Positions 54,786-63,850 of a stretch of DNA of 64,000 nucleotides are shown here, piece after piece. The stretch comes from Palsa-504 sp963705835. GTDB taxonomy: Bacteria > Actinomycetota > Actinomycetes > Streptosporangiales > Streptosporangiaceae. The notes beneath the pieces were generated by a model. The model did not search any database and was not told where the DNA came from. It saw only the letters and a program-made list of their open reading frames with translations. Made by a program: the position numbers and the translations under genes. The DNA lies in assembly GCA_963705835.1 (NCBI GenBank), contig CAVPLC010000082.1, positions 42,134 to 106,133 on the forward strand, in the 5' to 3' direction. Every line of letters begins with the position of its first letter. Within the stretch, counting starts at the first letter, position 1.

Positions 54786-55016
54786 TTAGAAAACTTTGGA
54801 GTAGGAGTTGCCGTGGCCGTCGGTGGCCGAGGTATTACGCGTGATGCCATAGGCGCCGGAGTTGCCAGTGATGGTGGCAACCTTCACATGCAGACTGTTG
54901 GAATAGACTTCCAGGCTTCCGCCGACTGCGACACCGGTGAGGCTTTTGGCATTAGATGGGTCGTTAGACAACCAGATCTCGCCGTTTGCTTTGACAATGA
55001 GGAATAAACGATTCAT
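54786..55016 (-). CDS. Small phage protein (76 aa)
   Basis: From ATG 55016: MNRLFLIVKANGEIWLSNDP, then VAVGGSLEVYSNSLHVKVAT. Beta-rich and short, directly downstream of the capsid gene, which is a common place for decoration or head-tail accessory proteins. The family is not recognised, so the role is only suggested. Confidence 0.6.
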   Translation of the reverse strand: MNRLFLIVKANGEIWLSNDPSNAKSLTGVAVGGSLEVYSNSLHVKVATITGNSGAYGITRNTSATDGHGNSYSKVF

Positions 55017-55083
55017 GGACATAACTCTCCTGCGGATGATTGAGAAAAAGTGGGGCCGCACTTCTCAATACGGCCCCGTGGAA

Positions 55084-56072
55084 CTATCCGATCGAGGATT
55101 CGACGCGGACCCGGCGGATGCCAGGGGTGTTACCCGTTCTACGGCTGACGCCGAAGAAGAAGTTGTAGCTGGCAGCAGCCGCGATGACTCCACCCGGATC
55201 CAAGGAGTTCGAGCCAGCGGGGAACTTGCTGACCTTCACGCCGAAGTTCTTTTGACCCAGTTGGGTCTTTCCGAGCGAGCTAGCGAAGATGCCGTCCTTC
55301 CCAATCACATAGGCCGAATAGCCGATGTGGGTGGTGGACTGCCACGCTGCGAACTGAGTCAAGGAGTTCGACTGGAACCACTCAACCCCGCCCACGTTTC
55401 CGATGCGCTGCGACGGGCCTACGCCAGTCTGCAGTTTCGGAGCGTTTGCGTCCGTGTACTTCATGATGTCGATGAAGCCACCCGCTGCGCTGTCGTTGAT
55501 CAAGTCAAAGGCGGGCAGGGAGTGGATGACACCGAAGTACAGGCCATTGGCCTTCGGGAGGGTGTTCACGGATTGCAGGGACTGAGCGCAGCGTCGTGAG
55601 ATCGCGGCGGTCATGTAGGCTGCCATCGTTGATGTCGATCGTGGCCGCGGCGGTGCTGTTGGCAGTTCCGTCGAGTTCGGCGTTGATCAGGGTGTCAACG
55701 GTGAGGGCGCCACGATAGGCCAGACGTTCAGAGCCTTCCGTGACGGTGTCGCTGATCATGGTCAGCACAACCTTGTCGGAGAAGCTGACATAGTCAACGT
55801 ACTGCGACAGGTTGATGGTGCGGACGTTCTGGGTCAGGGTCTGACCAGCGGCCGGGGTGCCTTCCGTGACGGGCGTGGTGTTCGCGGCCATCGCGGAGTA
55901 ATCGAAGATTTGCATCGCTACGCCGGACGCGATCGGGCATCTGTTTCTGTTCGCAGCCGTAGTAGAGGAAGAGGGTGGATTCGAGTGCCGTGATCGCTTT
56001 GCGATCGTAGAACACTGTGGGATAGGCGGCCAGTCCGCTAGCGAGGACTGACGCTGCTGTGGGTAGAGCCAT
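55084..56072 (-). pseudogene. N4-gp56-type major capsid protein, two frameshifts
   Basis: The three frames together give ~328 residues. Start: MALPTAASVLASGLAAYPTV and FYDRKAITALESTLFLYYGC. After a shift near 55920: DYSAMAANTTPVTEGTPAAG, TINLSQYVDYVSFSDKVVLT and LTVDTLINAELDGTA. After another near 55625: LPKANGLYFGVIHSLPAFDL, SQRIGNVGGVEWFQSNSLTQ and the closing PGGVIAAAASYNFFFGVSRR. The order and the TPVTEG/YGxxxxxSD-type blocks fit the N4-gp56 capsid family. It lies directly after the scaffold-like gene, as in phage head operons. Confidence 0.75.
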
Positions 56073-56093
56073 GGGAGTTTCTCCTAATTGTGA

Positions 56094-56999
56094 TTACGCT
56101 CCTCGAACCGACGCGTTATAGGCAGCCTGCATTGCTTCCAACTGCTCCATCGGCATCGCTTCCAGGTCGGCAAGTGTGAGTTCGGTTTTCTGACCCGATG
56201 AGGCTGAACGCCCCCTCGAGGAAAGTCCGCTCCCTGCCTTGCGCTGGGTCACAACAGTCCTGGGCTCCGCTTCCGCAATCCGCGTATCGGGGTCGTCCTG
56301 TTTGTTGGCAGCACCGTTACTTGCAGGTTTGGCTTCGAGCAATCCGCTCCCCGACAAATCTGCAAAAGCTTTTTTGAAGTTCTCCGTGGTGCGCTCCATT
56401 TTGTAGGTCTGGAGGTAGCGGGTCATCCGTTCGCCGTTCCGCGGGTTCGCGAAATAATCGGGCGTGGCGTTGACAAATTCCACGGCGGCTTGTTCGCTGG
56501 ATTGGTTCGATTCCAACTGCTCAAGCTTCGCTTGCTTCTTCTTAAACTCTTCGATGGGCATGCCCACCATTGACTCGAACACGCTCTTCAATACCTTCGA
56601 GGGTTTCGAGGTCAGTTCCTGCGCCAGCAAAAATTCCTGCTCTGGCGTCAATTCTTCTTTCGCCGCTTCGGCTTTCTTGACCGCGGACAATTCACGGATC
56701 TTGCGCGTAGCGTGCAGCTGCGCGTTGGCCAGCTTGTCGATCAGTTCGTCGTAGCTGCCGCCCTCGAAGACTTGAACGCCGGCTCCGTCGCCAAGGTCGA
56801 TCTCGCGGCGGTAGACAACCTCTTCTGGCTCGTCTTCCACAGCAGGCGTAACTTCCGCCGCTTTGGCAGGCTCTTCTACTTTTTGTTCTTCCGGTTGTGC
56901 TACTTGGTTTGCGAGCTTTTCGAAGTCTTCTAGGCTCATGCTCTCGAGGTCTTCAACGCTTAATTCTTTTGCTGGCAATTTGTTCTCCTGTGTGGCCAA
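56094..56999 (-). CDS. Probable phage scaffold protein (301 aa)
   Basis: Highly charged helical protein. The acidic N-terminal half (SMSLEDFEKLANQVAQPEEQ; VEDEPEEVVYRREIDLGDGA) precedes a coiled region (RKIRELSAVKKAEAAKEELT). The C-terminal helix is LTLADLEAMPMEQLEAMQAA. Composition and position immediately upstream of the capsid gene suggest an assembly scaffold; there is no family-level match I can name. Confidence 0.6.
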   Translation of the reverse strand: MATQENKLPAKELSVEDLESMSLEDFEKLANQVAQPEEQKVEEPAKAAEVTPAVEDEPEEVVYRREIDLGDGAGVQVFEGGSYDELIDKLANAQLHATRKIRELSAVKKAEAAKEELTPEQEFLLAQELTSKPSKVLKSVFESMVGMPIEEFKKKQAKLEQLESNQSSEQAAVEFVNATPDYFANPRNGERMTRYLQTYKMERTTENFKKAFADLSGSGLLEAKPASNGAANKQDDPDTRIAEAEPRTVVTQRKAGSGLSSRGRSASSGQKTELTLADLEAMPMEQLEAMQAAYNASVRGA

Positions 57000-57007
57000 T
57001 CCGGCCT

Positions 57008-57268
57008 TTAGAAAGAAACTGGTTGGAAGTCGTCGACGTCGCTCTCAATCCGAGAACCACCGGCGACCCTTGTATTGAATTCTTTTACGAAGCGTCTAGC
57101 TGCGCGTGCCTCGCGTTGTAGGCCGACGATCTTGGACTCGTCGTCACAGTCCATAGCTTCTGCCGAGAAGTCGCGCACAATACTTTCCATGACTTCGAGG
57201 GCGACTCGCCAGCCTGCGCTGTTCATCGTGGCTTGCAGTTCGTGGGCTCTTAAAAGATCTCTGTTCAC
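57008..57268 (-). CDS. Small phage protein (86 aa)
   Basis: Starts MNRDLLRAHELQATMNSAGW and continues VALEVMESIVRDFSAEAMDC. All-helical and hydrophilic. It overlaps the stop of the upstream fragment by four bases. Family not recognised; head-operon context. Confidence 0.55.
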   Translation of the reverse strand: MNRDLLRAHELQATMNSAGWRVALEVMESIVRDFSAEAMDCDDESKIVGLQREARAARRFVKEFNTRVAGGSRIESDVDDFQPVSF

Positions 57269-57540
57269 TTAGCTCCTTGTGCGGGCTGCGCTGGGCTGCT
57301 GCCGATCAGGCTCTGCACCGCGAGTGGTTCGAGTTGGTTGGCTTGTTTGGACTCGTCGAGGATGTGCTTCACGACTTGTACGCCGGCACGGACAGTACCT
57401 TTGTGCTCCTCGAGGTCCAGTGCATTCTGGTGGTCCTGCGCGCCCTGCTGCGCTTTGGCTTGTGCGGCCTGGGCGCCGGGTTGCAGCTGCATGTACCGCT
57501 GGATGTCCTGCGGAGTGGCGTCGACCTGGCGAGTCTTGCA
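57265..57540 (-). pseudogene. C-terminal fragment of a phage protein, probably portal
   Basis: About 90 codons: DATPQDIQRYMQLQPGAQAA, QAKAQQGAQDHQNALDLEEH, then AGVQVVKHILDESKQANQLE and QSLIGSSPAQPAQGAK. A Gln/Ala-rich helical tail just before the scaffold and capsid genes fits the end of a portal protein. It is fused in frame to the WecA-like segment upstream, an artificial-looking join. Confidence 0.55.
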
Positions 57541-57544
57541 CGTC

Positions 57545-58041
57545 AGCCACAGCACGGTGAGGAAGCCGCCGGTGTTGGGGAACTGGAGCGCCCCGATGAA
57601 CGGGATCCTCACGCCGGTCACGACCGCCCCACCCTCGACGACGATCACCGCCGCGATGATCTGGCCGACGAGCTTGCCGAGCGCGGGGAGCTCGCGGATG
57701 TCGTCGATCGCTCCGACGATCGTGATCACCGCTGCGCCGACGAGGATCGCCCAGGTACGGGCGGTCCCCCCTGAGGCACCCTTCGCGATATGCAGGCTGG
57801 GGGGGAGCCCGATCGTCTCGGGCATCCAGATCGCCGCCGCCACGAGCACGCCCACGAAGATCGCCAGACCGCCGAGGACGGGCGTGGTCCGCTCGGCCAG
57901 CCCCCGCTCGCTCGGCCGCGCCACCGCGCCCACGCGGAGCGCCAACCGCCCGGCCAGCGGCGTCAGCACGGTGGCCAGTCCCATCGCCACCAGGAAGGCA
58001 TAGACCGCGTCCAGGTGTGACAGATGTGACAGGTGTGACAT
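57545..58041 (-). pseudogene. MraY/WecA-type glycosyl-1-phosphate transferase, N-terminal part
   Basis: Polytopic membrane enzyme that transfers sugar phosphate to undecaprenyl phosphate. Visible blocks: VYAFLVAMGLATVLTPLAGR, AERTTPVLGGLAIFVGVLVA, the Asp-containing VGAIDDIRELPALGKLVGQI, and IPFIGALQFPNTGGFLTVLW. Homology stops at 57545, just before the NAVNLIDGLDG motif, so ~180 residues are lost. The N-terminus MSHLSHLSHL arises from three 9-bp repeats and may not be the true start. glyA upstream is its usual actinobacterial neighbour. Confidence 0.8.
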
Positions 58042-58231
58042 TCAGCGGGAAGGATGGCAGCCGGGAGGGCGGCGGGTGTGGCGTGCCGTTGCGCGGCAGT
58101 ACGCCCGCGCCCCGCAAGGCCGGGGCGAGAAACCAGTCACATAGTCCGTTTTTTCGACCCGGCCCGGGTCCGGGCGACCGCCGCGCGTCGTGCGCAGCCC
58201 CAAGCGCGGCGCACGAGGCGCCTGAGAGCCC

Positions 58232-59205
58232 CTAGCCGTGGCCCGCGACCGCGTGCGGGACGTACGGCTCCTCGAGCCGGCGAGATCTCCTCGTCGCTCA
58301 GCGACAGCTGCTCGGCGCGCGAGGGCGTCCTCGAGGTGAGCGGGCTTGGTCGCCCCCACGATCGGCGCCGTCACGCCGGGCTTGTGCAGAAGCCACGCGA
58401 GCGCCACCTGCGCCGGTGGATCGCCGCGCTCTGCCGCGACCTCCGCCAGGCGGTCGATCACGTCGAAGTCCACCTCCGGCTTATACAGATAGTCCGCGAA
58501 GCCGTCGGTCTCGGCACGGGCGGTCTTCTTCTCCCCCTCGCGCGTTCGATTGCCGGCGAGTAACCCCCGAGCCAGCGGACTCCAGGGGATCACCCCGATG
58601 CGCTGGTCCAGGCACTGGGGGATCATCTCGCGCTCCTCCTCGCGATAGATCAGGTTGTAGTGGTTCTGCATCGAGACAAAGCGCGTCGCGGCGACGTGCT
58701 GGGCCTTGGCGAACTGCCACGCAAACATGCTGCTCGCCCCGATGTAGCGAGCCTTCCCGGCCTTGACCACATCGTGGAGCGCGGCCATCGTCTCGTCGAT
58801 CGGCGTGCTCGAGTCCCAGCGGTGGATCTGGTAGAGGTTGACGTAATCGACGCCGAGGCGCTCGAGCGATGCATCAATCGAGGCCATGATGTGCTTGCGG
58901 GAGAGGCCCCATCCGTTCTGGCCGGGCATCGTCGGCATGAACACCTTTGTCGCGAGGACGTACTCCTCGCGCATCCCGAACAGCTTCGATAACAGGCGCC
59001 CCGTGATCCGCTCGCTTTCCCCTCCGTTATACGCGTCCGCGGTGTCGAAGAAGGTCACGCCCCCGTCGATCGCCTGGCGGACGATCGGTTCGGCCTCTTC
59101 CTCCGGGAGCGCCCACAGCCGGCTCTCGTGCGGGCCGAAGCTCATCATCCCGAGGCAGATTCGGGACACGCGCAGCCCGGTGCCCCCGAGGTTGAAGTAC
59201 TCCAC
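58232..59205 (-). CDS. Aldo/keto reductase, frameshift near the 3' end
   Basis: NADPH-dependent reductase of ~324 residues from GTG 59205 (VEYFNLGGTGLRVSRICLGM). Catalytic Asp and Tyr in FFDTADAYNGGESERITGR, Lys in YVLATKVFMPTM, and His in LYQIHRWDSSTPI. The C-terminal cofactor region is PIVGATKPAHLEDALA. One or two indels near 58300 are needed to read LSLSDEEIS and LEEPYVPHAVAGHG to the TAG at 58232. It is between glyA and the WecA-like gene. Substrate unknown. Confidence 0.87.
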
Positions 59206-59207
59206 TA

Positions 59208-60502
59208 CTAAACCGCGGCCGGCGTGCCGAGCGTCGCGTACAACGGGTACCGCTCGGCGATCTGGGCCGCGCGCTCGGCGAGCTCGCCGCGCCGAGCATC
59301 GAAGTCCTCGGCCGTGAGCGCCTCGGCGATCAGCCGCCCGACCTCGGTGAAGTCCTCGACGCCGAGGCCGCGGGTGGCGAGCGCCGGGGTTCCGATCCGC
59401 AGCCCGCTGGAGACGGCCGGCGGCCGCGGGTCGAACGGAACCGCGTTCCGATTGACGGTGATCCCCACCTCGGCGAGCCGATCCTCGGCCTGCTTTCCAT
59501 CGAGCGAGAACTCGCGCAGGTCGCAGAGCACGAGGTGCACGTCGGTCCCACCGGTGAGCACGCTCACGCCGTGGCCGGCTCCGAGCAACTGCTCGGCGAG
59601 CGCCCTGGCCCCGGCGAGGGTTCGCTCCTGACGCTCCCGGAAGAGTTCGGACGCGGCGATCCGGAGCGCCACCGCCTTGCCCGCGATGATGTGCTCGAGC
59701 GGACCGCCCTGCTGACCGGGAAAGACGGCCGAGTCGATCTTCTTGGCGAGCTCCTCGGTGCACAGGATGAGCCGCCGCGCCCGCCGCCGATCGTCTTGTG
59801 GATCGTGGTCGTCGTCACGTGCGCGTGAGGAACCGGATTGGGGTGAAGCCCCGCCGCCACCAGGCCGGCGAAGTGCGCCATGTCGACGACGAGGTAGGCG
59901 TTGACCGAATCCGCTATCTCGCGGAAGCGCTTGAAGTCGAGAACGCGGGGATACGCGGACCAGCCGGCCAGGATCACCTTCGGCCGGCGCTCCTCGGCGA
60001 GTCGCTGCACCTCGTCCATGTCGATCAGGCTCGTCTCACGATCGACCTGGTAGGCAGCAATGTCATACAGACGCCCTGAGAAGTTGATCTTCATCCCGTG
60101 CGTGAGGTGCCCGCCGTGGGCGAGCTCCATGCCCATCAAGGTGTCGCCCGGCGCCATCAGCGCGTGATACGCAGCGGCGTTGGCCTGCGCTCCGGAGTGC
60201 GGCTGGACGTTGGCGTGCTCGGCCCCGAAGAGCTCCTTGGCGCGGTCGATCGCGAGCTGCTCGGCGATGTCGACGAACTCGCAGCCTCCGTAGTAACGCC
60301 GTCCTGGATAGCCCTCGGCGTACTTGTTCGTCAGAACCGAGCCCTGGCACTCGAGGACCGCGAGCGGCACGAAGTTCTCCGACGCGATCATCTCGAGCGT
60401 GCGCTGCTGGCGGTCGAGCTCCCGCGCGAGGACCTCGGCGATGTCCGGATCTACCTCGGCCAGCGGCCGGTTGAAGTAGTCGGCGGGCAGATCGGTGCTC
60501 AC
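59208..60502 (-). pseudogene. glyA: Serine hydroxymethyltransferase, one frameshift
   Basis: PLP enzyme that makes glycine and methylene-tetrahydrofolate. GTG 60502 starts STDLPADYFNRPLAEVDPDI. Blocks: IASENFVPLAVLECQGSVLT, NKYAEGYPGRRYYGGCEFVD, NVQPHSGAQANAAAYHALMA and the PLP Lys in HVTTTTIHKT. The frame changes near 59780, right after the Lys segment, and resumes KKIDSAVFPGQQGGPLEHII to the stop at 59208. All domains are present (~430 residues when joined). It is two bases from the AKR gene. Confidence 0.9.
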
Positions 60503-60617
60503 ATCCGCCGACGATATCAGTGGTGGTGGCCGCCTCGGGCGTCTCGGGGGCGGCTGCCTGAGGGGCGCGAGCGCGGACTCGCAAGACCCGGCCGACTCCG
60601 TAGTCTCCGAGCGGATC

Positions 60618-61055
60618 ATGGATGCCCGAATCGACCTGATCACGCTCGCGGTCGATGATCTCGACCGGGCTCTGGCCTTCTACCGGGAGGGTCTCGGCCT
60701 CGAGTCGCCGGGCATTGTGGGTACCCAGTGGGAAGGCGACGAGACGACGCCCGCGGGGGCGGTCGTGATGTTTGAGCTAGGCGGCGGAATGAAGCTGGCG
60801 CTCTATCCGCGCTCTGAGCTTGCGAAGGACGCGGCGGTCGCCCTCGAGCCGCCCAAGTCGGCGGGGTTCAGCATCGGGCAGCTCGTGGCCAGCCGCGCCG
60901 AGGTTGACGATGTGCTGAGCAGCGCTCAAGCCGCCGGGGCGACGATCACCGACGAGGGGCACGAGCGTCCCTGGGGCATCTACTCCGGATACTTCCGTGA
61001 TCCCGACGGCCATCTCTGGGAGATCATCTGGAACCCGCCCGCGGGGGCGGGCTAG
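60618..61055 (+). CDS. VOC-family (glyoxalase-like) protein
   Basis: The product is 145 residues from ATG 60618, starting MDARIDLITLAVDDLDRALA with FYREGLGLESPG. Two beta-alpha-beta-beta-beta modules; the closing WGIYSGYFRDPDGHLWEIIW is the family hallmark. The substrate is unknown. Divergent from glyA. Confidence 0.9.
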   Translation: MDARIDLITLAVDDLDRALAFYREGLGLESPGIVGTQWEGDETTPAGAVVMFELGGGMKLALYPRSELAKDAAVALEPPKSAGFSIGQLVASRAEVDDVLSSAQAAGATITDEGHERPWGIYSGYFRDPDGHLWEIIWNPPAGAG

Positions 61056-61089
61056 CGGCCCATACCGGCCTGGCCATGAGAAAGCCGGC

Positions 61090-61110
61090 GGGTCGCCGTT
61101 CAGGCGACCC
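61090..61110. terminator. Hairpin between convergent genes
   Basis: GGGTCGCC (61090-61097) pairs with GGCGACCC (61103-61110) over a 5-base loop, with flanking GGC/ACC extending the stem slightly. It lies between the VOC gene (+) and the lipoprotein gene (-), so it may serve both. Confidence 0.65.
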
Positions 61111-61127
61111 ACCGGTGGAATTCCTCG

Positions 61128-61550
61128 TTAGGCCGCCTTCTTACAGGCTGCCAACGCCTGGTTCTTGATCGACGACGGCGTCCCGCTCGGCAGGTTCGCG
61201 TCCACGATCTCCTTGCAGACCTCTGACGCGATCTTCTTGGCACCCGACAGGTTGCCGGCGCCAGCCTGGTCACACAACTTCGTGAGATGGGCCTTGAGGG
61301 TTGACGAGAGCGACGCGGTCGAGTTGATCCGAGACTTACAGGCCGACACCGCGGCCACCACGGCCGGGTTGCTGGAGGAGCTGCTGCCGCCGCTGGCGGT
61401 GGTGCTCCCGGCGGCGCTCGTCCCGGTTCCTCCGGCGCTGGATGTCGACGCGGGCGGCGAGGACGACGGCTTTGAGCTGCTTCCACAGCCCGCGGCCAGT
61501 CCGCCGGTCACGCCGAGAACGAGTACGAGCGACAGGGTTTTGCGAATCAT
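61128..61550 (-). CDS. Small secreted lipoprotein of unknown function
   Basis: A 140-residue protein with a lipoprotein signal: MIRKTLSLVLVLGVTGGLAAGC, where LAAGC is the lipobox. A Ser/Gly/Ala-rich linker of ~40 residues follows, then a helical domain with four Cys (VSACKSRINSTASLS, KLCDQAGAGN, SEVCKEIVDANLP, ALAACKKAA), which could form two disulfides outside the cell. Family not recognised. Confidence 0.8.
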   Translation of the reverse strand: MIRKTLSLVLVLGVTGGLAAGCGSSSKPSSSPPASTSSAGGTGTSAAGSTTASGGSSSSSNPAVVAAVSACKSRINSTASLSSTLKAHLTKLCDQAGAGNLSGAKKIASEVCKEIVDANLPSGTPSSIKNQALAACKKAA

Positions 61551-61637
61551 CGGTCCCTCCTTCAGTTGGGATCGTTTTTCCTACGTGGCGGCCCCCCTTT
61601 CCACCCGTCGGGCCGCACGAGCGAGCGCCCAGCGTAC

Positions 61638-62806
61638 TCAGAGTTGAGCGATTCTGCGGCTCAAAAATCGCATTTCGGGTTCAGAACGTGTTAGCTCGAG
61701 CGCCCGATCGTAGGCGGCGCGGGCCTCCTCGAGCCGGTTCAGACGCCGAAGTAGCTCGCCCCTCGTCGAGTGCAAATAGGGGTAGTCGGTGAGCTCGAGC
61801 CCGTTGACGATCCCGAGCGCCGCCTCGGTTGCCCCCGTCTGGCGAGCGCCACCGCACGGTTGAGCTCGACGACGGGCGAGCTCGTGATCTCGGCGAGGCG
61901 GCCGTAGAGCTCGACCACCTCGGGCCAATCGATCGACTCGTCGGACTGGAGCGACGCTATCGCCGCCTGAAGTAGATATGGGCCACGGCCGCGGAGCGCG
62001 ATCGCCTGGTCAAGCAGTTCCTCGACCGGCGGCGAGCTCGTGTTCGGTCCTACAGCGATCGGTCCTGCTTCTCGAGCAGCACGATCGTCACCGGTCGAAC
62101 CGAGCCTCGCGCCGAGAATGGTGGACCGCATCGGCGCCAACAGCCCGCGTACCTCGGGTTCGTCGGCATCAGCGAGGCGAGCACGCCTCCGAGGCGGATG
62201 GCCTCGGCCTCGAGATCGACCCGGCCGCTGTAGCCCTCGTTGTAGATCAGGTAGATGACCGCCAGGACCGCCGCCAGACGGTCGGGCAGGAGGTGGTCGG
62301 CGGGCACCACGAACGGGATCCCTGCCTCGCGGGATCTTGAGCTTGGCTCTGGAGAGCCGCCGCTTCATCGTCTCCTCGGAGACCAGGAACGCCCGGGCTA
62401 TCTGCTCGGTCGAGAGCCCGCCGAGGGCCCTCAATGTCAGCGCGACCTGCGCCTCCGTGGCGAGTGCCGGGTGGCAGCACGTGAACATCAGCTCGAGGCG
62501 CTCGTCCTCGATCACAGGGGTCATCGATCTTTCATCCATCGTCGCCTCGGGAACCTCGAGCTCGCGAGTCTTCTGCGCCAGCGTCCGCTCCCGGCGGATC
62601 CGATCGATCGCTCGGTTGCGCGCGGTGACGATCAGCCAGGCGGCCGGGTTCGCCGGCGCGCCCTCAGGCGGCCAGCGCTCGGCGGCAATCGCAAACGCCT
62701 CCTGAGCGGCGTCCTCGGCACGGTCAAAATCGCCGAGGAAGCCGATCAGCGAGGCGAGTACCCGAGCCCACTCCTCGGCGGAAGACGTGCTCGAGAGGCT
62801 GCAGCG
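61638..62806 (-). pseudogene. Second ECF42-like sigma factor, several frameshifts
   Basis: Region 2: EEWARVLASLIGFLGDFDRA, EDAAQEAFAIAAERWPPEGA and AAWLIVTARNRAIDRIRRER. Region 4: LSTEQIARAFLVSEETMKRR. The extension reads AVLAVIYLIYNEGYSGRVDL in one frame and ELLDQAIALRGRGPYLLQAA in another, ending ELLRRLNRLEEARAAYDRAL. Frame changes are needed near 62790, 62335, ~62130 and ~61830. No ATG or GTG start is visible after the DGPF stop; the region-2 frame is the same as the DGPF frame, separated only by TAG at 62807. Pairing with the DGPF gene is as in the first module. Confidence 0.8.
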
Positions 62807-63151
62807 CTAGCGCTCCACCACCGGCCGAACCTCGACCGACCCGCGGTTTCGTGCGGCCGGAATCCGCGCGGCCGCCGCGATCGCCTCGTCGAGATTGCCG
62901 GCATCGAGGATGTAGTAACCGCCGAACACCTCCTTGGTGTCCGCAAACGGCCCATCGGTTGTGAGCGTGCTGCCGGTGGCCGAGTCCACGCGAACGGTCG
63001 TCGCGGTCTCGACGCCCTGGAGCTGTCCGCTGGCGGCGACGCGCGGATCCTGAGCGAACGCCATGTACTCGCGCGTATCAGCCTCGCGCTCCTCCTCCGT
63101 GCGCGCATCCCACGAGCCGGGCTCGGTGTAGACCAACAGTGCGTATTTCAT
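62807..63151 (-). CDS. DGPF/YCII-domain protein (second copy)
   Basis: A 114-residue protein, MKYALLVYTEPGSWDARTEE, with the DGPF motif intact in TLTTDGPFADTKEVFGGYYI and the closing NRGSVEVRPVVER. It is the classical version (PCG-type 'DGPFAD..E'). It precedes a sigma factor on the same strand, as at 23.6-24.0 kb, but the sequences differ substantially. Confidence 0.92.
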   Translation of the reverse strand: MKYALLVYTEPGSWDARTEEEREADTREYMAFAQDPRVAASGQLQGVETATTVRVDSATGSTLTTDGPFADTKEVFGGYYILDAGNLDEAIAAAARIPAARNRGSVEVRPVVER

Positions 63152-63316
63152 CTCGACCTCCTTGGCGGTCTCCGGGCCCAGTCTGCTGGGTGGAGTAGGG
63201 AATTGAACATCTGTGAGACGAACGGGGACGCCGCGAGGGGACATGCGCGCCTAACCTCCATCCAGAACGCTCCGCAACTCGTCCTCGCGCGTCGTTCCCA
63301 CGCGCGTGCACCATGA

Positions 63317-63850
63317 TTACCCTCGTTCCTCGTAGGCGCGCAGATCGACGACCGTTCACGGCGTGCCGGGAAGCTCGCCGCCGTCGATCGCGAGATCGAC
63401 GTCCCGGAGGATTTCCCCGGGTACTTCGTCGAGTCGCCGGGGGTCGGAGCCCCCGGCCAGGTTGGCGCTCGACTGAAGCGCCGGCCGCCGCACCCCGGCA
63501 GCCCACCCCAGCCGCGGGACCCTGATCCCGAGCGACGCCGGATCCTCCCCACACGCCAGCGGAAAGCGGCCCGAGGGGTTGGGGACCAGGAGCGTCAGGC
63601 GCGCTGGGAGGAGGCCGCGCATCGCCGCGCGGGTTCGCCCGCCCACCTCGGGCAGTGCCTCCAGCGCGCTCTCGAGGTCGAAGAACATCACCGCGGAGGA
63701 CTTTCCGAGCGGTCGGTTCTTGAGCCGATACAGCCTCTCCACCGCGCCGGCATTGAGGGGGTCGCACGCGAGCCCGTAGACGGTGTCCGCTGGAAACACC
63801 GCGACTCCCCCGTCGGCGAGACAGCGCTCGAACGCGACGGCGTCGGTCAC
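63317..63850 (-). pseudogene. tsaC: Threonylcarbamoyl-AMP synthase (Sua5/YrdC), frameshift near 3' end
   Basis: Makes threonylcarbamoyl-AMP for t6A37 in tRNA. From GTG 63850: VAVFPADTVYGLACDPLNAG, then RLYRLKNRPLGKSSAVMFFD, LLPARLTLLVPNPSGRF and SLGIRVPRL. The written frame stops right after GGELPGTP. Shifting one base gives STVVDLRAYEERG, the normal YrdC end, with TAA at 63317. The GTGA start overlaps the prmC stop. Confidence 0.88.

Larger units (their letters stand above)
53622..57545. other. Foreign block: lower-GC phage structural DNA between two truncated bacterial genes
   Basis: All genes are on the minus strand and fit a phage virion module. Codon use and base composition change sharply at both edges, from ~70% G+C to near 50-55%. 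It is bordered by cut katG and cut wecA-type genes, with no repeats, integrase or attachment site at either edge. It is either an assembly chimera or an unusual recombination product. Confidence 0.85.

Noticed and set aside
58015..58045. A regulatory triple repeat (CATCTGTCA/CACCTGTCA) as an operator
   Set aside because: The three 9-bp units fall within the first codons of the WecA-like frame (MSHLSHLSHL) and could equally be coding or a slipped repeat; support for an operator is too weak.
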